DNA of 29,629 nucleotides from Cacconaster sp045114175 (GTDB lineage: Bacteria; Bacteroidota; Bacteroidia; Bacteroidales; UBA932). The notes beneath the pieces were generated by a model. The model was not told the DNA's origin and searched no databases. It saw only the letters and a list, made by a program, of their open reading frames with translations. Location of the stretch: NCBI GenBank assembly GCA_045114175.1, contig JBGUJZ010000042.1, positions 1-29,629 of the forward strand. Reading direction: 5' to 3'. How positions within the stretch are numbered: position 1 is the stretch's first letter; each line of letters starts with the position of its first letter. This document shows, piece after piece, positions 22,428-29,629 of the stretch. A program made the translations under genes and the position numbers.

Positions 22428-24275
22428 TTACCATCCTTCATTCTGGTCAATGCCAAGGTTGTAAACTTCGCTCTGCGGAATCGGATAGCGGTACATACGT
22501 TTCGGATCGAATTCACGGTCTTCAACCTTCATGCGGCTGTAGGAGAAGTTGTCTCCAGACTTGATGATGTCGATACCGTAAACGTCGCCGCCGATCAGCT
22601 CTTCGCCACGTTTCCAGCGGAGGATGTCATAGAAATACTGGTCTTCGAACGCAAACTCGATGATGCGCTCGTTCTGGATCTTGGCACGGGCCTGATCTTT
22701 GGAGAGGCCGGTAGGAAGACCCGGAAGGCCTGCGGGGAGCACCGGGAAGTCCGGATTCTCATCGCGTTCCAGTTTGGTGTAGTAGAACGGGTCGGAAGCC
22801 GATCCGATGGAAGCGGTAGCCGGGCAGATGAGACGGGCGCGGGTTGCGTTGATGGCCTCGATAGCCGTCATTGCACCAGCGATTCCGCCGTCAGAATCCG
22901 GTCCGTAAGCTTCGTTCATAGCCTCTGCATAGTCGAAATAGATTTCGGTGAAGCGGAGGTAATATCCGAAGACACGGCAGGAACCCGGCGTGTTCTTGTT
23001 CTTGCACTCGCGGCCCCAGAACTTGCGGAGGTAGTAACCCGTCTTGGTGTAGAGGTGGTTCTTCGGGTCCATATCGTTGCCGTAGGTAGCGCCGTCGTGC
23101 CAGGTCTCGATTTTACGGGTAATCCACATGCGGTTGTTGTAGAGCACGGTGTAGTAGAAACGCGGGTCGCGGTTCTTGTAGATGTTGCTCACGTGGTCCG
23201 AGTTGCTCCAGTCGAAATCAACCGTTCCGGTAGCGTTGCCGCCGCCATCGAAGGTGATGACCGGGAAGCGGTCCACGAAGTTCTGCGTAGGACCGTTGCT
23301 GCCGTAGCCCCAGAAACCGTCACCCGGGGTAGCCTGCTCGTAGTTGATGAGCTTGTTCATGAAGGTGTGCGTGTAGGTAGTAGCACGGCTGAAGATGATC
23401 ACCTCCTTGTTGCTCTGCGGGTAGGTACGGATGAAGATGTTCTGCCAATCCTGGCTAAGTGCGTGGTAACCGTTGGTTTCGCAGTAGTCGATACAGTCCT
23501 TAGCGGCTGCAGCGGCTGCTTTCCAACGCTCCACGTCGTTGGTGGGGTTGTTGAGCGGGCTGGCCATGTAGAGCAGCACGCGGGCGCGGAGCGCCTTGCA
23601 CCATGCCTTGGTGACGCGACCGAAATCCTCGGTGGTCCACTCGTCAGGCACCAGGCCTTCAGCAATATCCAATTCGGAGAGAATGAACTGTGCTACATCG
23701 TCGTAGGAAGAACGGGGGATCTTGTAATCGTCTTCCAGGCTGAGCACCGTCTTTACGAGGGGAACACCGCCGTAACGCTTGAGCAGTTCAGAGTAGTAGT
23801 AAGCCAGCATGAAGTGGCACTCACCCTGCATCATCGGCTTGCGGCCGGCAGGTTCGTTCACGAAGTTGTCACAGTTGTCGAGGAACATCCACGCACGGCG
23901 AATCTGCTTGTAGGCGTTGTACCATACGTTTTCAACTTCTTCGGTAACATAGCTGGAACGCCAGTTACCCACATTGAACGACATGTTCGGGGCACCGTAG
24001 GTTGCGGAATACTCGGCCATGTCCGTTGCCGATTCCATAAAGCCATAGCGCGTCGTGGAAGAGGTGGAGAACTTGCCGTCCTTCACCCAGGTATTGGGCA
24101 TGTTGTAGTAGAGCATGTCGAGATAACGCTGCGAACGCAGGTAATCCTCGAAGATGTACTCCTTGGTCTGCTCGCCGTTCGGCGCCTGGTTCAGGAACTT
24201 TTCGCAGGAGGAGAAAAGCGTCAGGCCCGTGAGGGCGACCGCTGCAATCAGGAAAATTCTAAAAGTATTCTTCAT
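22428..24275 (-). CDS. RagB/SusD-family nutrient-binding lipoprotein (SusD2)
   Basis: This 615-residue surface lipoprotein has signal peptide and lipobox FSSC (Cys 24) followed by E. SusD hallmarks include GECHFMLAYYYSELLKRYGG, WCKALRARVLLYMASPLN, EIYFDYAEAMNEAYGP, and close to the end IEFAFEDQYFYDILRWKRGE with YRYPIPQSEVYNL. It is distinct in sequence from SusD1, so the two pairs are not a recent duplication. The start lies 16 bases after the susC2 stop with AGGAGG in between. The susC1 start follows 11 bases after its own stop. Confidence 0.94.
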   Translation of the reverse strand: MKNTFRIFLIAAVALTGLTLFSSCEKFLNQAPNGEQTKEYIFEDYLRSQRYLDMLYYNMPNTWVKDGKFSTSSTTRYGFMESATDMAEYSATYGAPNMSFNVGNWRSSYVTEEVENVWYNAYKQIRRAWMFLDNCDNFVNEPAGRKPMMQGECHFMLAYYYSELLKRYGGVPLVKTVLSLEDDYKIPRSSYDDVAQFILSELDIAEGLVPDEWTTEDFGRVTKAWCKALRARVLLYMASPLNNPTNDVERWKAAAAAAKDCIDYCETNGYHALSQDWQNIFIRTYPQSNKEVIIFSRATTYTHTFMNKLINYEQATPGDGFWGYGSNGPTQNFVDRFPVITFDGGGNATGTVDFDWSNSDHVSNIYKNRDPRFYYTVLYNNRMWITRKIETWHDGATYGNDMDPKNHLYTKTGYYLRKFWGRECKNKNTPGSCRVFGYYLRFTEIYFDYAEAMNEAYGPDSDGGIAGAMTAIEAINATRARLICPATASIGSASDPFYYTKLERDENPDFPVLPAGLPGLPTGLSKDQARAKIQNERIIEFAFEDQYFYDILRWKRGEELIGGDVYGIDIIKSGDNFSYSRMKVEDREFDPKRMYRYPIPQSEVYNLGIDQNEGW

Positions 24276-24283
24276 AATCGGAT

Positions 24284-24289
24284 CCTCCT
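24284..24289 (-). promoter_or_regulatory. Strong Shine-Dalgarno for susD2
   Basis: The minus strand reads AGGAGG eight bases before the susD2 ATG, in the 16-base gap after susC2. The spacing is that of a classical ribosome-binding site. Confidence 0.7.
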
Positions 24290-24291
24290 AA

Positions 24292-27200
24292 TTAGAATGA
24301 CAGGCTTGCGCCGAAACTGACACCCATCGTCTGCGGATAGACAGCACCGGTCGATCCGGTCGGGGTCTCCGGGTCCACCACGCCAATCTTGTCCCACGTC
24401 ATCAGGTTGACACCGCTGATGTGGAAGCGAGCGCTCTTGAGGGCCGCAGTCTTGGCAAACTTGAGATTGTAAGAGAGCTCCACGTTCTTCAGACGGAGAT
24501 AAGCGTTCTCCTTGAGGAAGTAGGAGTTACGGTTATGGTTCTGGCTCGTTGCACCGACGTGGAGTGCCGGGTAGGTTGCCGTGTCGGCAGTTTCCGGCGT
24601 CCAGCGGCCCAGGTGGATATCCTGGACGCGGCCACGGTTGTAGAACTCATACATCAGGTAGTTGGAGATGAACACACTACTGTGGGCAGCTCCCTGGAAG
24701 TGAACGTCCAGCGCGAAGTTCTTGTAGGCTGCGCCAAAGGAGAAACCGTAGATAATCTCCGGAATCTTGGAGTAACCGATGGCCACCTTATCGTATTCGT
24801 TGACCACGCCGTCGTTGTTGTAGTCCATATACTTGAAGTCACCAGGGATCGGGGTGGAACCCACCTGCTGTACAGGCGAGTTGTCGATATCCTGCTGGTC
24901 CTTGAAGTAACCGATCACCACATAACCGAAGTTCTGGCCGATACGGTTGCCCTCTTCTTTCTGCCAAGGAAGCGTTGATTCGGGTTCATCCTTGTAAACG
25001 ACCTCATTGTGAACGTAGGTGAAGTTGCCCTTTACGTAGTAGTCAAACTTCTTGTTCACCTTCTTGGAGAAGCCGCCTTCAAACTCCCAACCGTTCTTCT
25101 TGGTCTTACCGATGTTCATGTCGGCGAAGCCGATACCGATGATACCCGGAATCGAGTTCGGGGTCATCAGGACACCGGTACGGTTCTCAAGGAAGCGGTC
25201 GAAGGAGAAGTTCACGACACCGCCCTTGGTAACAGCAAATGCCATGTCGGCACCGATGTTTGCCTGATGAGCGGTCTCCCAGGTTGCCAGCGGGTTAGCA
25301 ATCACCGGCTCGGTGGTGTAACCCATAGAGGAACCATCCTGCGCACCAAAACGCGCGTAAGCGGTGGTACCGGTGGTCCACTTACCCTCTTTGAAGATGA
25401 ATCGGGTGTTGGCGTAGTCGTTACCGGTGAGACCGTAGGAACCACGGAGCTTGAACTGCTTGATCCAACGTGCGTTGTCTTTGACGAACCGCTCATTCTG
25501 CATGTTCCAGCCTGCGGAAACCGAAGGGAAGAAACCAAAGCGGTGGCCCGGAGCAAAGTTCTCGGAACCACGGAACGCGCCGTTCATCTCAAGGAAGTAG
25601 CGGTTGGAGAAGGCGTAGTTGAAACGGCCGATGAAGCTGACAGACTTGTACGGAATACTGGTACCGGAACGGTAGTCGGAAAGGTTGGCAATCAACTGGC
25701 CGCTCACATCGTGCAGCTGGAACTGACGGTGATAGGTCAGGTTGGCCTCGCCGTACACCTTGCGGGTAGAGGAAATCGAACCGGAGGAGGTGGTGACGAA
25801 TGCTTTCTCGACGAGTTCCTGATAACGGTCTTCGTGGCCCGGAGCGGAAATCAGCTGATAGGTCGACTGGGTCTCGGTCCACTGTCCGTAGTTACCAAAG
25901 TTACTGTCGTGCGAAGCGCGGAGGGAGAGCTTGAGGCCCTTGACCCACTGGCTGAAGTCGTACGAGAGTTTGATGGACGAGTTGACCGTATTGTTACGCT
26001 CGCGGCGGCGGCCCTTGGTATTCAGCAAGTACATCGGGTTCGCCGTCGGGAAGTCCGTGGTACCAGCGTAGGAACCATCCGGGTTGAGAGCCGGCATCAC
26101 CCACGAAGGAATACGGTTCATGTTCTCGAAGACGTCACGGTTGCTGTAAGGCTGCTGCTTGTCGGTGAAACCACCGCTGATATCGATCGAGAAGGTGAAG
26201 GCCCGGGTCAGCAGAACGTCCACGTTGGAACGGATGGTGTAACGACGATAGCTGAACTTAGGGTTATAGACTTTACCTTGCTCGGTCTTGAGCTGGCCGT
26301 CCTGGTACATGTAGGTACCGGAAACGAAGTATTTCACACTCTTCGTACCGCCACGGACGCTGAGCGACTCGTTGCTCTGCACGGAGAAGGGCTTCATCAT
26401 CAGCTTGTACCAGTCGGTGTTCGGATAGCGGTAGGGATCATCCTGCAGTTTGTAATGCATCAGGTCCTCCTCCGAGTACACCGGATCTTTACCGTCGTTC
26501 TGAAGGGCTTCGTTGTACAGCACGAGGCTCTCGTAAGAATCAAGATAGTTCGGATAGCGGGTCGGGCGGTTCAGCGTGACGGAGGAGTTGAAGCGGACGG
26601 AAGGACGACCCTCCTCACCACGTTTGGTGGTGACAAGGACGACACCGTTTGCTGCTTTGGATCCGTACACAGCGGTTGCGGCTGCGTCCTTCAGGATGGA
26701 GAACGACTCGATTTCGCTCGGGTCCATACGAAGGAACTGCGCCTGGTTACGCTCGACACCGTCGATCACATAGAGCGGCTCGGCATCGTTCCAGGTGCCG
26801 GCACCGCGGATGTAAAGGGTCGATTCGTCGGCACCAGGCTGACCACTGCCCTGCATGGAAACAAGGCCCGGGATTCGGCCGGCGACCGCGTTGGAGATGT
26901 TGGAAACCGGAGACTTGACGATCTCGTCCGCCTTCACGGTGGAAACGGCGGACGACATAGCCGATTTCTTCTGCTCGCCGAATGCGATGACCACGGTCTC
27001 CTCAAGGGTGGTGGCCTCCGGAGTAAGGGTCACGTCGATGACGCTCTTCTTACCGATGTTGACCACGCGGGTCTGATAACCGAGGAAACTGAAGGTAAGG
27101 CTCTCGCCTCCACCGAACGACAGGGAATATTTACCATAAGCGTCCGTAGTGGTACCGAGCGTCGTACCCGTGACATACACATCGACGAACGGGAACGGCT

Positions 27201-27351
27201 GCCCCGCTTCATCTTTGACAGTTCCGGTAATGGTCACCCGATTGTTCTGCGCAGCCAGGTTCCCCGCGATGAAAAACATCAGCAGGGCCAGGAGCGAAAA
27301 ACGCCTCAGGAGACCGGTTCCGGATGAATGTCCGTAGTGACTGGTTTTCAT
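24292..27351 (-). CDS. SusC/RagA-family TonB-linked outer-membrane transporter (SusC2)
   Basis: This 1019-residue protein is the first gene of the SusCD run. An N-terminal signal peptide (1-34, cleavage after LAA) is followed by a CarboxypepD_reg-like domain (about 38-112: VTITGTVKDEAGQPFPFVDV), a recognisable TonB box ETVVIAFG (118-125), and the plug (about 130-250: YVIDGVERNQ, ESFSILKDAAATAVYGSKAA). A beta-barrel ends in SLSF. It should move the ligand delivered by SusD2 across the outer membrane using TonB-ExbBD energy. There is no N-terminal STN domain, so it is not the anti-sigma-signalling subtype. It has its own promoter-like box upstream and no Shine-Dalgarno. Confidence 0.95.
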   Translation of the reverse strand: MKTSHYGHSSGTGLLRRFSLLALLMFFIAGNLAAQNNRVTITGTVKDEAGQPFPFVDVYVTGTTLGTTTDAYGKYSLSFGGGESLTFSFLGYQTRVVNIGKKSVIDVTLTPEATTLEETVVIAFGEQKKSAMSSAVSTVKADEIVKSPVSNISNAVAGRIPGLVSMQGSGQPGADESTLYIRGAGTWNDAEPLYVIDGVERNQAQFLRMDPSEIESFSILKDAAATAVYGSKAANGVVLVTTKRGEEGRPSVRFNSSVTLNRPTRYPNYLDSYESLVLYNEALQNDGKDPVYSEEDLMHYKLQDDPYRYPNTDWYKLMMKPFSVQSNESLSVRGGTKSVKYFVSGTYMYQDGQLKTEQGKVYNPKFSYRRYTIRSNVDVLLTRAFTFSIDISGGFTDKQQPYSNRDVFENMNRIPSWVMPALNPDGSYAGTTDFPTANPMYLLNTKGRRRERNNTVNSSIKLSYDFSQWVKGLKLSLRASHDSNFGNYGQWTETQSTYQLISAPGHEDRYQELVEKAFVTTSSGSISSTRKVYGEANLTYHRQFQLHDVSGQLIANLSDYRSGTSIPYKSVSFIGRFNYAFSNRYFLEMNGAFRGSENFAPGHRFGFFPSVSAGWNMQNERFVKDNARWIKQFKLRGSYGLTGNDYANTRFIFKEGKWTTGTTAYARFGAQDGSSMGYTTEPVIANPLATWETAHQANIGADMAFAVTKGGVVNFSFDRFLENRTGVLMTPNSIPGIIGIGFADMNIGKTKKNGWEFEGGFSKKVNKKFDYYVKGNFTYVHNEVVYKDEPESTLPWQKEEGNRIGQNFGYVVIGYFKDQQDIDNSPVQQVGSTPIPGDFKYMDYNNDGVVNEYDKVAIGYSKIPEIIYGFSFGAAYKNFALDVHFQGAAHSSVFISNYLMYEFYNRGRVQDIHLGRWTPETADTATYPALHVGATSQNHNRNSYFLKENAYLRLKNVELSYNLKFAKTAALKSARFHISGVNLMTWDKIGVVDPETPTGSTGAVYPQTMGVSFGASLSF

Positions 27352-27391
27352 AAGGTTAGGTTAAGGTAATTATAGTAATAGCAAATTTGTG

Positions 27392-27399
27392 CAAAAATA
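27392..27399 (-). promoter_or_regulatory. Putative -7 box of the susC2 operon
   Basis: The minus strand reads TATTTTTG, an exact TAnnTTTG match, 41 bases before the susC2 ATG and just after the terminator of the preceding gene. A TTG lies 15 bases further upstream, a little close for a standard -33 element. Confidence 0.5.
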
Positions 27400-27442
27400 G
27401 TAAAAAATCGGGCTCAAGAGAGAGCCTCCTGCCATTTTTTAT

Positions 27443-27476
27443 AAAAAAATGGAGGAGTGGCCGAAGCCACCCCTCC
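27443..27476 (-). terminator. Strong intrinsic terminator with UUCG loop
   Basis: On the minus strand GGAGGGGTGGC pairs with GCCACTCCTCC (one G-U) around a C(UUCG)G tetraloop, followed by A and seven T residues. It begins 26 bases past the LRR-protein stop and separates that gene from the susC2 operon. Confidence 0.92.
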
Positions 27477-27501
27477 AAATCGTGTGTAAAAAGTCGTTTG
27501 A

Positions 27502-29556
27502 CTAGCTCGTTCTCCAGGTTACATTCAGCTCGATCGAAGGATTTAAGATGTCGTAGAAGGTAACCGGAACCGGCGTGCCGCAATAAGCACCGGTGTGGAT
27601 CTTGTAGAGGATCGTGACACCTGCCAGCCAGTCTGCAGTCTCCTGCGTACAGTAGATGGTCATGGCACCCGCAAGGATACCCGTTCCATTCTCGACCGTA
27701 TCGCTGGTACCACCCCACATGTTGGACGGGCTCTTGCCATAGATAAAGTCCGGACCCAGATACAGCGTACTCAGGCGCGGGCTGCGATAGAACATATAGA
27801 CAAGACCTGCTGCTGCAGTCGGATCAACGCTTTCCAGACTCCAGGTCGAAAGATCCAGACTGGTGATCAGCGTCTCGCGGAAGGTATTGCGGAAGGTCGG
27901 CGAGGAGGAGACGACCATTTCGGAGAGGTCGAGGGTGCCGGAGTTCTCGCAGGCAGCAGAGAACAGGAAGGCCAGACCGGCGGTATCGCCAGTGACCACC
28001 AGACCGCTCATGTCGCAGTCCATGATGACCTTCTGGATGTTCGGGCAGGAAGCGAACATATAGCGCATGTTCGTCACACCGCTCGTATTCACGAACGAGG
28101 AGAGATCCACGCGGGAGATAGCGCTGTAGCGGAACATGGAGTTCATAGCCGTAAGGTCGGGGGTATCCACCTCGTTCGGCCAAATCACTTGACTGAGGTT
28201 GTCCATATAGGAGAACATGAAGGCCATCGTGGTGACCTTTTCGAAGTTCACGTGAGAAACGTCAACCGTCTCTGCTGCAGAACCCACAAACATATAGGTC
28301 GCACTGTTCAGGCTACTGTAATCCCAGGTAGCGGGCATCGTGATGCTCGTAAGCGGAGAATAGCCCCAGAAATAAGCCCAGTTTTCAGCGTTGGAGGTAT
28401 CGAAGTCTTCGATGCCTTCAATCTGTGTCAGTGCTTTGAAGCGGTGGAAGAAATAACCGGTATTTGCATTGAGGACGAACTTGGGAGCCGGCGTAGTGAC
28501 CGTAATGGTGGTCGTAGCCTCATCGTAGAGGACGTAGATCGGCGACTCGGAAGCGGGATCGGCGATATTGACAGCCGAGAAGGTGTCGCTGTTCGTCACG
28601 AAAACCATCTTGGTCACCGTGCTGTCGTCTTCCGTATAAGCGGAGATGTCCGGGTTGACCAATGCTTTGATAGCGGCATTCATATCCGGGCCTTTCGTAA
28701 AGGTTGCCGTTGCGCCCACAGAGGGTTTCTGGAGGTTGTCGAATGCCAGATCCAGTTCACGAACCTGAGCGCGCTCGATCACCAGCTCTTCACCTTCCTT
28801 GAGGCTGCGGGTCTGGGTACGGCCCTGGGAATCAAGTACCGTGATGGTGAAAGCCTTGTAGGTGTACGGCGGAACGCTGATGAAGAAGGGCACCGGGTCG
28901 GTACCGATAGCCACCTCCGGGCAATCCAGGGTAGCCGGGGAGTCTGCACTGCTCACCACCTGATCATAGTAGGTACCGGTAGAACCGCTTCCATAAGAAC
29001 CGCTCAAACCGTTGTCTGCGCGGAGCACGATGCTCACCACTTTGACATCTGCCTGGGAAGTGGTCAGGTTCAGCTTGATAGCGCCGCAAAGGTGCTTGAA
29101 GTCGAAGGCCGGAGCAAACGGTTCTTCAGCCGTACGCTCGTAGTAACCGCGCATCGGAGCTGCCGCCAGGCCATTGGGTGCATACTGCTGCACAGCCGGA
29201 AGCGCGCGCTTCTTGACGGCCGGGTAATAAGCCCAGAATTTGAGGCTGTCGGGAGAGAGAACCTGGGTGCCGCTTTCAGCAGACCAGGTAAAGTTTGCCG
29301 AAGCCACGCCATTATCGGCAGTCTCGTAGATGACCAGCGTACCCTCACCGTCGTCCGTACAACGGATCTTGTCGCCAGCTTTCCAATAAATGTGATAGAC
29401 ATCCCCATCCTCTACCATCGTGGTACGCGTGGCAGATTCGATGGTTGCACGAATGGTCTTGCCATCCGGCCGGGGCGTGGGAGCAAACTGCTCATTGGAT
29501 GCACAGGAGGCGAGCACGAGGGCTGCCATCAGCGAAAATGCGAAAATCTTTCTCAT
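27502..29556 (-). CDS. Fimbrillin-like / BspA-type leucine-rich-repeat lipoprotein
   Basis: This 684-residue lipoprotein has signal peptide MRKIFAFSLMAALVLASC with the lipidated Cys at 18. Residues about 35-270 look like a Mfa-like/fimbrillin-like module (TIESATRTTMVEDGDVY, WKAGDKIRC, FWAYYPAVKK, FDFKHLCGAIKLNL). Residues about 360-605 are irregular BspA-type LRRs with the recurring pattern M-x-x-MF ... L-x-x-V-D-L-S-x-F-x-T-S-x-V-T (for example TNMRYMFASC). A short tail follows. BspA proteins mediate adhesion and ligand binding. The start at 29556 gives a proper lipoprotein signal and has AGGAGG seven bases upstream. The in-frame ATG at 29610 would bury it behind 18 residues. Likely role: surface adhesion or substrate capture for the adjacent SusCD locus (inference). 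Confidence 0.82.
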   Translation of the reverse strand: MRKIFAFSLMAALVLASCASNEQFAPTPRPDGKTIRATIESATRTTMVEDGDVYHIYWKAGDKIRCTDDGEGTLVIYETADNGVASANFTWSAESGTQVLSPDSLKFWAYYPAVKKRALPAVQQYAPNGLAAAPMRGYYERTAEEPFAPAFDFKHLCGAIKLNLTTSQADVKVVSIVLRADNGLSGSYGSGSTGTYYDQVVSSADSPATLDCPEVAIGTDPVPFFISVPPYTYKAFTITVLDSQGRTQTRSLKEGEELVIERAQVRELDLAFDNLQKPSVGATATFTKGPDMNAAIKALVNPDISAYTEDDSTVTKMVFVTNSDTFSAVNIADPASESPIYVLYDEATTTITVTTPAPKFVLNANTGYFFHRFKALTQIEGIEDFDTSNAENWAYFWGYSPLTSITMPATWDYSSLNSATYMFVGSAAETVDVSHVNFEKVTTMAFMFSYMDNLSQVIWPNEVDTPDLTAMNSMFRYSAISRVDLSSFVNTSGVTNMRYMFASCPNIQKVIMDCDMSGLVVTGDTAGLAFLFSAACENSGTLDLSEMVVSSSPTFRNTFRETLITSLDLSTWSLESVDPTAAAGLVYMFYRSPRLSTLYLGPDFIYGKSPSNMWGGTSDTVENGTGILAGAMTIYCTQETADWLAGVTILYKIHTGAYCGTPVPVTFYDILNPSIELNVTWRTS

Positions 29557-29563
29557 AATGGTT

Positions 29564-29569
29564 CCTCCT
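29564..29569 (-). promoter_or_regulatory. Strong Shine-Dalgarno for the LRR lipoprotein gene
   Basis: The minus strand reads AGGAGG seven bases before the ATG at 29556. It supports that start over the upstream in-frame ATG. Confidence 0.7.
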
Positions 29570-29572
29570 GAT

Positions 29573-29629
29573 TTAAAAAGGTTTGAGGGCATCAAAGATT
29601 CCATTTCCAATGGGCGTGCCCTTGCCGAA
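29573..29629 (-). CDS. Possible 3' end of an upstream gene (partial)
   Basis: One frame is open from the window edge and ends with TAA at 29573, encoding GKGTPIGNGIFDALKPF at its end. If real, it would be the C-terminus of a gene 16 bases upstream of the LRR lipoprotein, in the same direction. Fifty-seven bases is too little to identify a family or to exclude a chance open frame. Confidence 0.3.
   Translation of the reverse strand, partial: FGKGTPIGNGIFDALKPF

Noticed and set aside
15894..27351. Recent duplication of one SusCD pair to give the second
   Set aside because: SusC1 and SusC2, and SusD1 and SusD2, share only family-level motifs, so two independent pairs are more likely than a recent copy.
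29590..29605. AATCTTTG on the minus strand as a promoter for the LRR gene
   Set aside because: The first base differs from TAnnTTTG, there is no spaced -33 TTG, and the site may lie inside an upstream coding region.

Overview
The window looks like a chromosomal segment of a fairly GC-rich member of the Bacteroidales (phylum Bacteroidota). The evidence is two tandem SusC/SusD pairs, a DUF1735-type surface lipoprotein, a fimbrillin-like/BspA-type leucine-rich-repeat lipoprotein, a DUF6515 protein, Bacteroides-type -7 promoter boxes (TAnnTTTG), and start codons that mostly lack a Shine-Dalgarno sequence. I cannot name the genus.

Layout. Bases 1-4611 (+ strand) carry an OPT-family peptide transporter, peptidase T two bases downstream, and a secreted low-complexity DUF6515 protein. 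Bases 4618-13192 (- strand) are a compact seven-gene cluster, read from right to left: small membrane protein, mutL, rhomboid protease, TsaC/YrdC tRNA-modification enzyme, two-domain GT2 glycosyltransferase, SpoIID/LytB-domain protein, and an AmpG-like permease fused in frame to a NamZ (DUF1343) exo-muramidase domain. Most junctions overlap by 1-4 bases or lie 2-12 bases apart. ispF (+) diverges from this cluster from an overlapping promoter region. A densely structured spacer (13746-13939) separates ispF from two minus-strand tRNA genes, Met(CAT) and Gln(CTG).

Bases 14278-29629 (- strand) are a surface-nutrient locus. The right edge may hold the last codons of an upstream gene. Next come a fimbrillin/LRR lipoprotein with a strong UUCG-loop terminator, then a promoter and susC2-susD2-susC1-susD1-DUF1735 lipoprotein, a hairpin, and a secreted M28 metallopeptidase. 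No glycoside hydrolase, polysaccharide lyase or sulfatase lies in the window. The only hydrolase attached to the locus is the peptidase, so a peptide or glycopeptide substrate is as plausible as a glycan.

How the genes fit together. The left operon suggests peptide import followed by tripeptide cleavage. The central cluster pairs housekeeping genes with a peptidoglycan-turnover module (SpoIID, AmpG, NamZ). The right locus is an outer-membrane capture and import machine. The most unusual features are the AmpG-NamZ fusion with what looks like an internal signal peptide, strong AGGAGG ribosome-binding sites confined to the right-hand locus, and the symmetrical hairpin-rich spacer beside the tRNAs.
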